Positions 6,774-15,042 of a DNA stretch of 35,082 nucleotides are shown piece by piece. A model generated the notes under the pieces. The model did not search any database. It saw nothing but the letters and a program-made list of their open reading frames with translations, and was not told the origin of the DNA. The position numbers were made by a program, and so were the translations under genes. This stretch comes from Actinomadura bangladeshensis (lineage in GTDB: Bacteria; Actinomycetota; Actinomycetes; Streptosporangiales; Streptosporangiaceae): the NCBI RefSeq assembly GCF_004348335.1, contig NZ_SMJW01000063.1, forward strand, positions 1 through 35,082, given 5' to 3'. The stretch's first letter is position 1. Each line of letters opens with the position of its first letter.

Positions 6774-7627
6774 CCGAGGTCCGCGCTCGACAGGTGGGTG
6801 GACGTCTCGGCCAGCTTCTTGAGCGCCGCCTCCGAAGGCGAGCCCGGCTCGGCCGCGTACAGCATCAGGCGGCTGAGGTCGGGGTCGCCGGGCAGATGCA
6901 GGGTCTCGAACGGCAGGACGAGCCGTCCCACCTGCGGGTGGTCGATGCGGGCCTCGCCATGGGTCAGGTCCGTGACGTGGTGGTCGGACCACATCCCGGC
7001 GAACTCGGGGGCGCGCTCCCGCAGGCAGTCGATCAGCGCGCGCAGGCGCGGGTCGTCCGGGTCCTGCCCGGCGCGGAACCGCAGGTAGGCGACATTGCGG
7101 CGCGCCACGACCGGCCAGTTGCCGCCGAGCCGGGCCTTGTAGTCGGTGTTCAGGTGGATCTGGTGCGACCAGGTCCGCTCGTCCGGCGGGACGTTCGCGA
7201 GGTCGACGAACACGGCGGCGGTGAGGCGGTTCCAGGCGACCACGTTCGTGTAGTGGCCGACGATGTAGGCGGGCGCGTGCGTGATCGAGTCGAGCAGATG
7301 GCGGAGCGGGGTCCGCAGGCGCGGCGGTTCCGCGACCGGCGCGCGGCGCGGCGGGTGCGCGAGGCGGTGCAGGTGGGCGCGCTCGTCGCCGTCCAGCCGC
7401 AGCGCCGCCGAGACCGCGTCGAGGACCTCGGCCGAAACGCCGTCGGCGGTGCCCTGTTCGAGCCGGATGTAGTAGGCGACGCTGACGCCGGCGAGCTGCG
7501 CGAGCTCCTCGCGCCGCAGCCCGGGGACGCGCCGCCGCGTCCCGTACGAGGGGACGCCGACGTCCTCGGGCCGCAGCCGCGCCCGCCGCGACCTGAGGAA
7601 CTCGCCGAGTTCGGTGGTGCGCGCCAT
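6770..7627 (-). CDS. XRE-family regulator with MmyB-like domain (second copy)
   Basis: The 285-aa product is a second MmyB-type regulator. The helix-turn-helix is at residues about 8-75 (RRVPGLRREELAQLAGVSVA, YYIRLEQGTADGVSAEVLDA). The MmyB-like sensor follows (YIVGHYTNVVAWNRLTAAVF, VAYLRFRAGQDPDDPRLRAL, GEARIDHPQVGRLVLPFETL). ATG 7627 (MARTTELGEFLRSRRARLRP) is the family N-terminus. It shares its architecture with the regulator at 4379 but is clearly diverged, so this is not a recent duplication. The 73-bp gap to the divergent kinase at 7701 could contain its operator, but no clear palindrome was seen. The regulated gene is unknown. Confidence 0.9.
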   Translation of the reverse strand: MARTTELGEFLRSRRARLRPEDVGVPSYGTRRRVPGLRREELAQLAGVSVAYYIRLEQGTADGVSAEVLDAVSAALRLDGDERAHLHRLAHPPRRAPVAEPPRLRTPLRHLLDSITHAPAYIVGHYTNVVAWNRLTAAVFVDLANVPPDERTWSHQIHLNTDYKARLGGNWPVVARRNVAYLRFRAGQDPDDPRLRALIDCLRERAPEFAGMWSDHHVTDLTHGEARIDHPQVGRLVLPFETLHLPGDPDLSRLMLYAAEPGSPSEAALKKLAETSTHLSSADLG

Positions 7628-7700
7628 GCCGCCGAGGCTACCGGCGGCGGCTGCGTTACGGTTGCTCCGCACTTGTCCGGGTGAGGGAGGCGGGGGCCGG

Positions 7701-9356
7701 ATGTACCCACAGCGGTTCGGGACCTACGAGTTGCTGTCCGAACTGGGCGAGGGCGGGATGGGCACCGTCCATCTGGGGCGGGCGCCGGACGGCCGGATCG
7801 TCGCGCTGAAGACCATGAACCGGATCGCCTTCCGCAGCGAGGACGGGCACCGGAGGTTCGAGCGGGAGACCGCCGCGCTGCGCAAGGTCACCGACCCGCA
7901 TGTCGCCGCGTTCGTCGACGCCGACCTGGCGGGCCCCGCCCCCTACCTGGTCACCGAGTACGTCCAGGGACGTCCGCTGGACGCGGTCGTGTCGGCGGGT
8001 CCGCTCGGGCGCGACGGCCTCCGCCGGCTCGGTCTCGGCCTGGCGCGGGCCCTGCGCGCCCTGCACGCCGCGGGCCTGATCCACCGGGACGTGAAGCCGG
8101 CCAACATCATCATGGCGGGCGGGGAGCCGGTCCTCATCGACCTGGGCATCGCCCATCACGTCGACAAGACCCGGATCACGACCAGGAGGATCGGCACGTG
8201 GAGCTACATCGCCCCTGAGCTCGTGGAGAACAGGAAGCCCACCGAGGCGGCGGACGTGTTCTCCTGGGGCGCGGTGATGGCCTACGCGGCGACCGGCCGG
8301 CCGTGCTTCACGGCGGACTCGGAACCGGCGATCATCAACCAGATCCTGACCGTGGAACCGGACATCTCCGGTGTCCCCGGCTGGCTGCGCGGCATCGTCG
8401 GCCGGTCGCTCGCCAAGGACCCGGACCACCGGCCGTCCGTCCGGACGCTGTGCGAGGCGCTGGCGGACCGGCCGCACGTGGAACTGCTCCGCACCGCCTA
8501 CCTGGACGCGCGGGACGAGCACGAGCACGCCCGCGCCGAGGGCATCGCGTTCGGCCTGCACGCGATCGCCGTCGCGGCCGGGGACGCCGCGCTCGCGGCG
8601 AGCAGCCTGCTGGACCAGGCGCACGCCGCACGCTACTCGGGCCGGTTCGACCGCGCCGAGACGCTGTTCGAGCAGGCACGGGGCGCCTGCGCCGCCGTCC
8701 GAGCGCGCCAGGATGAGGGCTGGGCGTGGGACGGCATCGGCGTCTGCCGGCACCGGCGGGGCGAGTACGAGCCGGCGGGGGAGGCGTTCGCCGCGGCGCT
8801 CGCCATCGCCGAGGAGGTCGGCGACACCGTGCTGCGCGCGTGGAACCTGTGCAACCTCGGCAGCCTCGCGCTGCGTCGCGGCGATGACGCGGAGGCCGCC
8901 GCCCGCTACGACGCGGGGGTGGCCGCGTCTGGAGCGCATCCGGACATCCAGATCGAGGCGCTGAACGGCAGGGCGCGCTGCGCGCTGGCGCAGGACGAAC
9001 CCGAGGCCGCGGAGTCGCTGTACCGGCGTGCCGCCCACACCGCGAAGGAGATCGGGGACGACCGCCGGGAGGGGTGGGCCTGGTACGACCTCGGCGAGTC
9101 CGCGCGCGGGAGGAAGAGGTTCGACGCGGCGAGGGAGGCGCTGGAGAGCGCCCTGGACATCGCCACCGAGCGCGGCGACCGCCTCATGGAGGGCTGGACC
9201 CGGTGCAAGCTCGGCGGGTGCCTCCGCGACACCGATCGCCGAGACGAGGCGATGGCCATGTACGAGCAGGCCCGCGACATCGCCGATCTTCTGCACGACG
9301 AGAAGATGAGGGACTACGCCACGACCCGTCTGGATGCGCTGACCTCGTCGTCCTGA
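7701..9356 (+). CDS. Soluble Ser/Thr protein kinase with C-terminal TPR domain
   Basis: The 551-aa product has a Hanks-type kinase domain at residues about 8-265: glycine loop GEGGMGTVHLG (16-26), Lys37 in ALKTMN, Glu56 in the C-helix, catalytic loop HRDVKPANI (Asp130), then IDLGIA, where the metal-binding motif is DLG (Asp147) instead of DFG, and APE at 171-173. No transmembrane helix separates it from the rest, so it is cytoplasmic, unlike PknB-type kinases. Residues about 300-550 are tetratricopeptide-like repeats (GWAWDGIGVCRHRRGEYEPA, NLCNLGSLALRRGDDAEAAA, WYDLGESARGRKRFDAAREA) that should bind partner proteins. A good ribosome site (gggagg) lies 10 bp before ATG 7701. Targets are unknown. 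Confidence 0.9.
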   Translation: MYPQRFGTYELLSELGEGGMGTVHLGRAPDGRIVALKTMNRIAFRSEDGHRRFERETAALRKVTDPHVAAFVDADLAGPAPYLVTEYVQGRPLDAVVSAGPLGRDGLRRLGLGLARALRALHAAGLIHRDVKPANIIMAGGEPVLIDLGIAHHVDKTRITTRRIGTWSYIAPELVENRKPTEAADVFSWGAVMAYAATGRPCFTADSEPAIINQILTVEPDISGVPGWLRGIVGRSLAKDPDHRPSVRTLCEALADRPHVELLRTAYLDARDEHEHARAEGIAFGLHAIAVAAGDAALAASSLLDQAHAARYSGRFDRAETLFEQARGACAAVRARQDEGWAWDGIGVCRHRRGEYEPAGEAFAAALAIAEEVGDTVLRAWNLCNLGSLALRRGDDAEAAARYDAGVAASGAHPDIQIEALNGRARCALAQDEPEAAESLYRRAAHTAKEIGDDRREGWAWYDLGESARGRKRFDAAREALESALDIATERGDRLMEGWTRCKLGGCLRDTDRRDEAMAMYEQARDIADLLHDEKMRDYATTRLDALTSSS

Positions 9357-9428
9357 GTCCTGCTACTGGGAGTGGTACGACCGGGCGGGGGCTGGGTAAG
9401 CGCGCCCTACGGCGCGATCGTCGCAGGC

Positions 9429-10820
9429 ATGACCGCACTCACCACCGACGTCTCCGCCCCCACCGAGCGGATGTCGTCGCGGCACAAGCTGGTACTGACC
9501 CTTCTGCTCGGCGCGCAGTTCATGCTCGCCATCGACTTCTCCATCCTGAACGTGGCGTTGCCCGTCGTCGGCAGGGGCCTGGGCTTCAGCCTGGACGACC
9601 TGCAGTGGATCGCCACGGCGTTCGCTCTCCCCGCCGCCGGTTTCACGCTCCTGTTCGGTCGCGTGGCCGATCTGTTCGGACGGCGCCGGATGCTGCTCAC
9701 GGGCATGGCCCTCTTGGCCGGAGGGTCGCTGATCGGCGGGCTGGCCCTGTCACCGGCGATGCTGCTGTTCGGGCGCGTCATGCAAGGACTGGCCACGGCT
9801 ATCGCGACACCGGCGGCCTTGTCGCTGATCACGACGTCCTTCCCGGAGGGACCGCTCCGGACGCGGGCACTCGGACTCAGCGGTGCGCTCATGTCGGCGG
9901 GGTTCACCGTCGGCGCGATCCTCGGCGGCGTGCTCACCGACCTGCTGAGCTGGCGCTGGGCGTTCCTGGTCAACGTTCCGGTCGCGGTGCTGATCTTCGC
10001 GATCACGCCGGTCGTGATCGGTGAAAGCCGGACGCGAGACAGGGCGAAGTTGGACGTTCCAGGCGCGGTGACCGTTACCGGTGGGCTGCTCGCCCTCGTG
10101 TACGGGATCACGGCGGCCGGATCGCGGATGTCGCCGGCCGCGATCACCGCGCTCGGGGCCGCGGCCGTCCTGCTGGTGGCGTTCGTGCTCATCGAGCGGC
10201 GCGCACCGGCCCCGCTCGCGCCGCTGCGCGTGCTGACCCGCCGGACCGTCACCTGGGGCAACGTGGGCGGGTTCGTCGCCTTCGCCACCGAAACATCGCT
10301 GGTGTTCCTGCTGACGCTCTACTTCCAGAAGGTCCTGGACTTCTCGCCGCTGGCCACGGGCCTCGCACTCGGCGTCCTCGGCGCCGGAACCTTCGCCGGC
10401 GGCGTCGCCGCGCCCCGGATCATGGGTCGGCTCGGCGGCCGGGCGACGCTCGTCTCCGGGCTCGTCCTCCAGGCCGCGGCGACGGCCGTGCTCCTGGGGC
10501 TCGGCGACTCGCGCGGCGGCCTCGGCCTGCTGCTCGCCGCCACCGCGATCGGCGGCTTCGGGAACCTCGTCGCGATCGTCGCGTTCATGGGGATCGCGAC
10601 GTCCGGGCTGCCGGACGGCGAGCAGGGCCTCGCGACCGGCCTCGCCACCATGACGCAGCAGGTCGCGATCACCCTCGGCATCCCGGTGATGAGCGCCGTG
10701 GCCACCGCGAACTCGTCGGTGCTGGGCGGCGTCCACACCGCGATCGCGGTTAACGCCCTGATCGTCCTCGCCGGAGCGGCCCTCACCGGCACCTTCCTGC
10801 GCCGGCCTGAGTGGCGGTGA
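9429..10820 (+). CDS. MFS drug/proton antiporter, EmrB/QacA (DHA2) type
   Basis: The 463-aa integral membrane protein has about 14 hydrophobic helices. Landmarks are MLAIDFSILNVALPVVGRGL (helix 1, with the Asp and Asn-Val-Ala-Leu-Pro typical of DHA2), LFGRVADLFGRRRMLLTG (motif A), GRVMQGLATAIATPAALSLI (motif B region) and SAGFTVGAILGGVLTD (motif C of antiporters). It should export a hydrophobic compound using proton motive force. The substrate is unknown. Start ATG 9429 (MTALTTDVSAPTERMSSRHK) has gcagg before it; a frame open from 9372 has no conserved residues. It lies 72 bp after the kinase gene and could be read from the same promoter. Confidence 0.9.
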   Translation: MTALTTDVSAPTERMSSRHKLVLTLLLGAQFMLAIDFSILNVALPVVGRGLGFSLDDLQWIATAFALPAAGFTLLFGRVADLFGRRRMLLTGMALLAGGSLIGGLALSPAMLLFGRVMQGLATAIATPAALSLITTSFPEGPLRTRALGLSGALMSAGFTVGAILGGVLTDLLSWRWAFLVNVPVAVLIFAITPVVIGESRTRDRAKLDVPGAVTVTGGLLALVYGITAAGSRMSPAAITALGAAAVLLVAFVLIERRAPAPLAPLRVLTRRTVTWGNVGGFVAFATETSLVFLLTLYFQKVLDFSPLATGLALGVLGAGTFAGGVAAPRIMGRLGGRATLVSGLVLQAAATAVLLGLGDSRGGLGLLLAATAIGGFGNLVAIVAFMGIATSGLPDGEQGLATGLATMTQQVAITLGIPVMSAVATANSSVLGGVHTAIAVNALIVLAGAALTGTFLRRPEWR

Positions 10821-10876
10821 CGATGATGTCGTTTTCTCGCTAGTGGGTGCGTGCCGGCATCGGTGATGCTGGGTGC

Positions 10877-12349
10877 ATGCACGAGGACGTGGAGAGGTGC
10901 GTACGGGCCGTCCAGTCGAAGGACGCCCGCTTCGACGGATGGTTCTTCACCGGGGTGGTGACCACCGGGATCTACTGCCGTCCGAGCTGCCCCGTCGTCC
11001 CGCCCAAGCCGGAGAACATGCGCTTCTACCCCAGCGCGGCGGCGGCCCAGCAGGCCGGTTTCCGGGCCTGTAAGCGGTGCCGGCCGGACACGTCCCCCGG
11101 CTCCCCCGAGTGGAACCACAGGGCGGACGTCGTCGCGCGGGCCATGCGCCTCATCGCGGACGGTGTCGTCGACCGGGAGGGCGTGCCCGGCCTTGCAACA
11201 CGGCTCGGCTACAGCACACGTCAGGTCGAACGGCAGCTCAATGCCGAACTGGGCGCAGGTCCACTCGCTCTAGCGCGAGCCCAGCGTGCCCAGACGGCGC
11301 GGCTCCTCATCGAAACGACTGCCCTTCCCATGGGGGATGTTGCTTTCGCCGCCGGGTTCGCCAGTATCCGCGCCTTCAACGACACCGTCCGTGAGGTCTT
11401 CGCGCTGACGCCCTCCGCCCTGCGCGACCGTGTTGCCAACGGGCGGCCACCGGCCGGCTCAGGCGTACTCTCCCTGCGGTTGCCCTTCCGTGCGCCGCTC
11501 TGCCCGGACAACCTCTTCGGCCACCTCACGGCCACCGCCGTCCCGGGCGTGGAGGAATGGCGGGACGGCGCGTTCCGTCGCGCCATGCGGCTCCCCCACG
11601 GACACGGCATCGCGACCCTCCGGCCCCAGCCCGACCACATCGCGTGCACGCTCAACCTTGCCGACCTGCGCGACCTCACCATCGCGATCAGCCGCTGCCG
11701 CTGGATGCTCGACCTGGACGCCGACCCCGTCGCCGTGGACGACCTGCTCCGCACCGACCCCGTGCTCGCCCCGCTGGTCGACGAGGCCCCTGGACGGCGT
11801 GTACCGCGCACCGTGGACGCCCCCGAGTTCGCCGTCCGGGCCGTCCTGGGGCAGCAGGTGTCGACGGCCGCCGCCCGCACCCACGCAGGACGCCTGGTCA
11901 CCGCCTACGGCGACCCCATCGACGACCCAGGCGGCGGGCTGACGCATCTCTTCCCGGCACCGTCTGCCCTAGCCGAACTCGACCCGGAGGACCTGGCGTT
12001 CCCGAAGACCCGTCGCACAACGCTCATCACCCTTGTGGAAGCACTGGCGAACGGGAAGGTCGACCTCGGCGTAGGGAGCGACTGGGAGGAGGCCCGCGCG
12101 CGCTTGGCCGAACTACCCGGCTTCGGTCCGTGGACCATCGAGACCATCGCGATGCGTGCCCTCGGCGACCCGGACGCGTTCATCCCAGGCGACCTGGGAA
12201 TCCGGGCCGCCGCCAGGTCCCTCGACCTCCCGAGCACCCCGGCCGCCCTCACGCGGCGCGCCGCCCAGTGGCGTCCTTGGCGGGCCTATGCCGTCCAATA
12301 CCTGTGGGCCACGGGCGACCACCCCATCAACCTGCTTCCGGCACACTGA
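10877..12349 (+). CDS. Ada N-terminal / AraC / AlkA fusion: DNA alkylation repair protein
   Basis: The 490-aa product has three parts. Residues 1-75 are the Ada N-terminal zinc domain with Cys34, Cys38, Cys65 and Cys68 (GIYCRPSC, ACKRCRP); the first Cys should be the methyl-phosphotriester acceptor. Residues about 80-185 are an AraC-type DNA-binding domain (LATRLGYSTRQVERQLNAEL, GFASIRAFNDTVREVFALTP). Residues about 195-490 are an AlkA 3-methyladenine glycosylase: VRAVLGQQVSTAAARTHAG, the helix-hairpin-helix LPGFGPWTIETIAMRALG and catalytic Asp about 439 in FIPGD. Self-methylation should turn it into an activator, and it excises alkylated bases. Start ATG 10877 fits the family. The ogt gene follows 8 bp downstream, forming an adaptive-response operon. 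Confidence 0.95.
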   Translation: MHEDVERCVRAVQSKDARFDGWFFTGVVTTGIYCRPSCPVVPPKPENMRFYPSAAAAQQAGFRACKRCRPDTSPGSPEWNHRADVVARAMRLIADGVVDREGVPGLATRLGYSTRQVERQLNAELGAGPLALARAQRAQTARLLIETTALPMGDVAFAAGFASIRAFNDTVREVFALTPSALRDRVANGRPPAGSGVLSLRLPFRAPLCPDNLFGHLTATAVPGVEEWRDGAFRRAMRLPHGHGIATLRPQPDHIACTLNLADLRDLTIAISRCRWMLDLDADPVAVDDLLRTDPVLAPLVDEAPGRRVPRTVDAPEFAVRAVLGQQVSTAAARTHAGRLVTAYGDPIDDPGGGLTHLFPAPSALAELDPEDLAFPKTRRTTLITLVEALANGKVDLGVGSDWEEARARLAELPGFGPWTIETIAMRALGDPDAFIPGDLGIRAAARSLDLPSTPAALTRRAAQWRPWRAYAVQYLWATGDHPINLLPAH

Positions 12350-12357
12350 GGAGCCTC

Positions 12358-12870
12358 ATGCCTGCACACGTCATCCTGGACAGCCCCGTCGGCCCTCTCA
12401 CGTTGGTCGCCACAGGCGGCGCCCTGTCCGGGCTCTACATGGAGAAGCAGCGGCACCTGCCGGCGGAGGAGACCTTCGGCGCACCCGGCGACCCGGACAC
12501 CGAACCCTTCGCCACCGTCGCCGCACAGCTCACCGCGTACTTCGCGGGGGAGTTGACCGAGTTCGACGTGCCGCTCGACCTCCACGGGACACCGTTCCAG
12601 CAGCGCGTCTGGACGGCGCTCCAGGAGATCCCCTACGGCGAGACGACGACCTACGGTGAACTCGCCGCCGAGTTGGGCAACCCGTCCGCGTCCCGTGCGG
12701 TCGGCCTCGCCAACGGACGCAACCCGGTCGGCGTCATCGTCCCCTGCCACCGGGTCGTCGGCTCCACCGGCTCCCTGACCGGCTACGGCGGCGGCCTCGA
12801 CCGCAAGCGCTACCTCCTCGGCTTCGAGCGCAAGATCCGCACCGGAGCCGGCGAGGCGATGCTCTTCTGA
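12358..12870 (+). CDS. ogt: Methylated-DNA--[protein]-cysteine S-methyltransferase
   Basis: The 170-aa suicide repair protein transfers methyl from O6-methylguanine (and O4-methylthymine) to its own cysteine. The active site is IVPCHRVVGSTGSLTGY with Cys130. The DNA-binding helix-turn-helix is TPFQQRVWTALQEIPYGETT and YGELAAELGNPSASRAVGLA, with the Asn hinge in GRNPVGVI. The N-terminal beta domain is short (about 70 aa), as in Ogt. ATG 12358 has GAGGAG overlapping the stop of the Ada-AlkA gene, so the two are translationally linked. The last codons and stop are duplicated as a perfect 10-bp tandem (gctcttctga, 12861-12880), which has no coding effect. Confidence 0.95.
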   Translation: MPAHVILDSPVGPLTLVATGGALSGLYMEKQRHLPAEETFGAPGDPDTEPFATVAAQLTAYFAGELTEFDVPLDLHGTPFQQRVWTALQEIPYGETTTYGELAAELGNPSASRAVGLANGRNPVGVIVPCHRVVGSTGSLTGYGGGLDRKRYLLGFERKIRTGAGEAMLF

Positions 12871-12945
12871 GCTCTTCTGACTCTTTGTCAGTGGCGGCGG
12901 CTAACGTGCTCGACGTAGACGTTCACCGTGGGAAGGGTGACCGAG

Positions 12946-14091
12946 GTGGAGTTCCGAGTCGACCGGCAGACGCTCGCCGACGCCGTCGCGTGGGCGGCGC
13001 GGACGCTGCCGACGCGCCCAGCCCTGCCCGTCCTCGCGGGCATGCTCATCGAGGCCACCGACAAGGGCGAACTGACCCTGGCCGGGTTCGACTACGAGGT
13101 GTCCGCACACGCCCGTGAGGACGCCACCGTCACCGAACCGGGCCGGGTGCTCGTCCCGGGCCGCCTGCTGTCGGACATCGTCCGCAATCTGCCGCCGCAT
13201 CCGGTGGAGGTCTTCACCAAGGGCTCGGAGGTCGTCGTCCGGTGCGGCCCGGCCGAGTTCGGCCTGCTGACGCTGCCGGTCGAGGACTACCCGACCCTCC
13301 CCGAGCCGCCCGCCCGCGCCGGCACGATCCCCGGCGACCTGTTCGCCACCGCGGTCGCCCAGGTCACCCCGGCCGCCGGACGCGACGACACGCTGCCGAT
13401 GCTCACCGGCGTCCGCATCGACATCGAGGGCGACACGATGTGGCTCGCCTGCACCGACCGCTACCGCATCGCCGCCCGCGAGCTGACCTGGTCGCCCGAC
13501 GACCCCACCTTCACCGCCGGCGTCGTCGTCCCCGCCCGCACCCTCGCCGACACCGCCAAGGCGATCAAGCGCGGCGCGGACGTCGCCATCGACCTCGGCG
13601 GCACCGCCGACACCCTCATCGGCGTCTCCGGCGGCGGCCGCAGCATGACCAGCCGCCTGCTGGACGACCAGTACATCAACTACCGGTCCCGGCTCACCGG
13701 CACCTGGTCGTCCGTCGCCGAGATCCCCGTCGCCCCGTTCGTCGAGGCGATCAAACGCGCCGCGCTCGTCACCGAGCGCGGCACCCCCATCCGTCTCGCC
13801 TTCACCGCCGACGAGGTCCGCATCCGCGCCGCCACGGGCGACTCCGCCCGCGCCAACGAGGCCCTCTCCGCGACCCTCACCGGCGACGACATCGACATCG
13901 CCTTCGCCCCCCAGTACCTCCTGGACGGCCTGGCCAGCATCGACACCGAATACGCCCGCCTCGAATGCGCGGGCCCCACGAAGGCCGCCCTCCTGACCGC
14001 CATCCCCGACAAGAAGGACGACGAGGAGACCCCACCCGAAACCGACACGGGCTACCGCTACCTGGCCATGCCCGTCCGCCTGACCTCCTGA
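12946..14091 (+). CDS. DnaN-like DNA sliding clamp, stand-alone paralogue
   Basis: The 381-aa product covers all three beta-clamp domains: EFRVDRQTLADAVAWAART and PALPVLAGMLIEATDKGELT (domain 1), EDYPTLPEPPARAGTIPGDL and PMLTGVRIDIEGDTMWLACT, DRYRIAARELTW (domain 2), YRSRLTGTWSSVAEIPVAPF and the C-terminal YRYLAMPVRLTS (domain 3). A clamp encircles DNA and tethers polymerases and repair factors. Main dnaN genes sit beside dnaA and recF near the origin; this one does not. GTG 12946 was chosen because MEFRVDRQ matches the DnaN N-terminus and GGAAGG lies 9 bp upstream; GTG 12928 and 12937 are less likely. The gap to ogt is 75 bp in the same direction, suggesting a link to alkylation repair. Confidence 0.9.
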   Translation: MEFRVDRQTLADAVAWAARTLPTRPALPVLAGMLIEATDKGELTLAGFDYEVSAHAREDATVTEPGRVLVPGRLLSDIVRNLPPHPVEVFTKGSEVVVRCGPAEFGLLTLPVEDYPTLPEPPARAGTIPGDLFATAVAQVTPAAGRDDTLPMLTGVRIDIEGDTMWLACTDRYRIAARELTWSPDDPTFTAGVVVPARTLADTAKAIKRGADVAIDLGGTADTLIGVSGGGRSMTSRLLDDQYINYRSRLTGTWSSVAEIPVAPFVEAIKRAALVTERGTPIRLAFTADEVRIRAATGDSARANEALSATLTGDDIDIAFAPQYLLDGLASIDTEYARLECAGPTKAALLTAIPDKKDDEETPPETDTGYRYLAMPVRLTS

Positions 14092-14186
14092 GCCGCGCCG
14101 CCATCGGCCCACCCGGAACGGCGCCCGCCGCGGGGCTCGACGTCATGACCCGGGCCACCGCGCCCCTGCCCAGGGCGGGGACGGGG

Positions 14187-14753
14187 TCAGAGGTCCAGGA
14201 CGGCGAGGACGAACCGAACCTCATCCTCACTCGCGTTGCCGTACGAGTGGGGGCGGTCGCCGACGAACACGGCCGCGGCTCCCTCCTGGACGAGGTCCGT
14301 GCGGCCGTCGACACCGAGGGTCAGCGTGCCCTCCTCCACGTAGACGATCTCCTTGGTGCCGGGCACGTGCGCGTCGCTCTCCCGCGTCTCACCGGGCTGG
14401 AGCACCCAGTTCCACAGTTCCAGCGACGGCCGCGGGTCGCTTCCGGCGAGCAGCGTCCCCGTCCCGCCGTGCTCGCCCTCCCACAGGACGACATGCCGCT
14501 CGGGCCGGAACATCCGCACCGGCGGCTCCTCCTCCACCTGCACCAGCCGCGTCAGCGGCACGCCGAGCGCGTCCGAGATGCGGATGAGCGTCCCGAGGTT
14601 CGGGTTGCCGCGCCCCTGCTCCAGCCCGACCAGCACGCCCTTGCTGACCCCGGCGCGCCCGGCGAGCTCGTCCAGGCTCCACCCGTGTCCGGCCCGCAGT
14701 GCGCGCACGGTCCGCGCCACGGCCTCCCCGATCGCCTCCTGCCCGCCCATCAC
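14187..14753 (-). CDS. XRE-family regulator with cupin sensor domain
   Basis: The 188-aa product has an N-terminal helix-turn-helix (VRALRAGHGWSLDELAGRAG, VSKGVLVGLEQGRGNPNLGT, residues about 12-70) and a C-terminal cupin beta-barrel (WNWVLQPGETRESDAHVPGT, KEIVYVEEGTLTLGVDGRTD, VQEGAAAVFVGDRPHSYGN). This layout is common among small soluble repressors or activators that sense a small metabolite in the cupin. It is divergent from the B3/B4-domain gene and EamA transporter across 289 bp, so it probably controls that operon. It is convergent with the DnaN-like gene ending 95 bp away. Start could be either of the two ATGs at the N-terminus. Confidence 0.9.
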   Translation of the reverse strand: MMGGQEAIGEAVARTVRALRAGHGWSLDELAGRAGVSKGVLVGLEQGRGNPNLGTLIRISDALGVPLTRLVQVEEEPPVRMFRPERHVVLWEGEHGGTGTLLAGSDPRPSLELWNWVLQPGETRESDAHVPGTKEIVYVEEGTLTLGVDGRTDLVQEGAAAVFVGDRPHSYGNASEDEVRFVLAVLDL

Positions 14754-14995
14754 CCTCCAGCCCTATTCGGCGTTGCCGCCAGACGAACGGAGGCCCTCCG
14801 CCAGTGACGGCGCGCGCCTCGCCCACTCCACACCGATCAGTCTCCCGCAGTCCCAAGCCGGCCCCCACGCAACCGTGACGTGGTTGGCATCGCTTGCCGC
14901 TTGTCGTCCCGCGCGCACACAGTGCGGCGCCGGACGGCGTTGGAGCGCCTCGCTGCACGATGACGTTATCGCTGGTTGCGAAGGGCGTCGGTCGG

Positions 14996-15025
14996 TATAG
15001 TGGTATGTGGATGTCATTAAAGTGA
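14996..15025 (+). promoter_or_regulatory. AT-rich promoter-like block upstream of the B3/B4-EamA operon
   Basis: TATAGT (14996-15001) resembles a -10 box. CATTAAAGTGA (15015-15025) is an 11-mer that recurs exactly at 19435-19445 in the promoter of the graspetide region. Both are strikingly AT-rich for this genome. No ideally spaced -35 was found; TTGCGA at 14976 leaves only 14 bp. The rest of the gap 14754-15042 shows no gene I can support. Confidence 0.4.
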
Positions 15026-15042
15026 CCGGTGGAGGGGTTCGG

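Noticed and set aside
12861..12880. 10-bp tandem repeat gctcttctga at the ogt stop
   Set aside because: It is a simple slippage-type duplication with no coding effect; no function is suggested.
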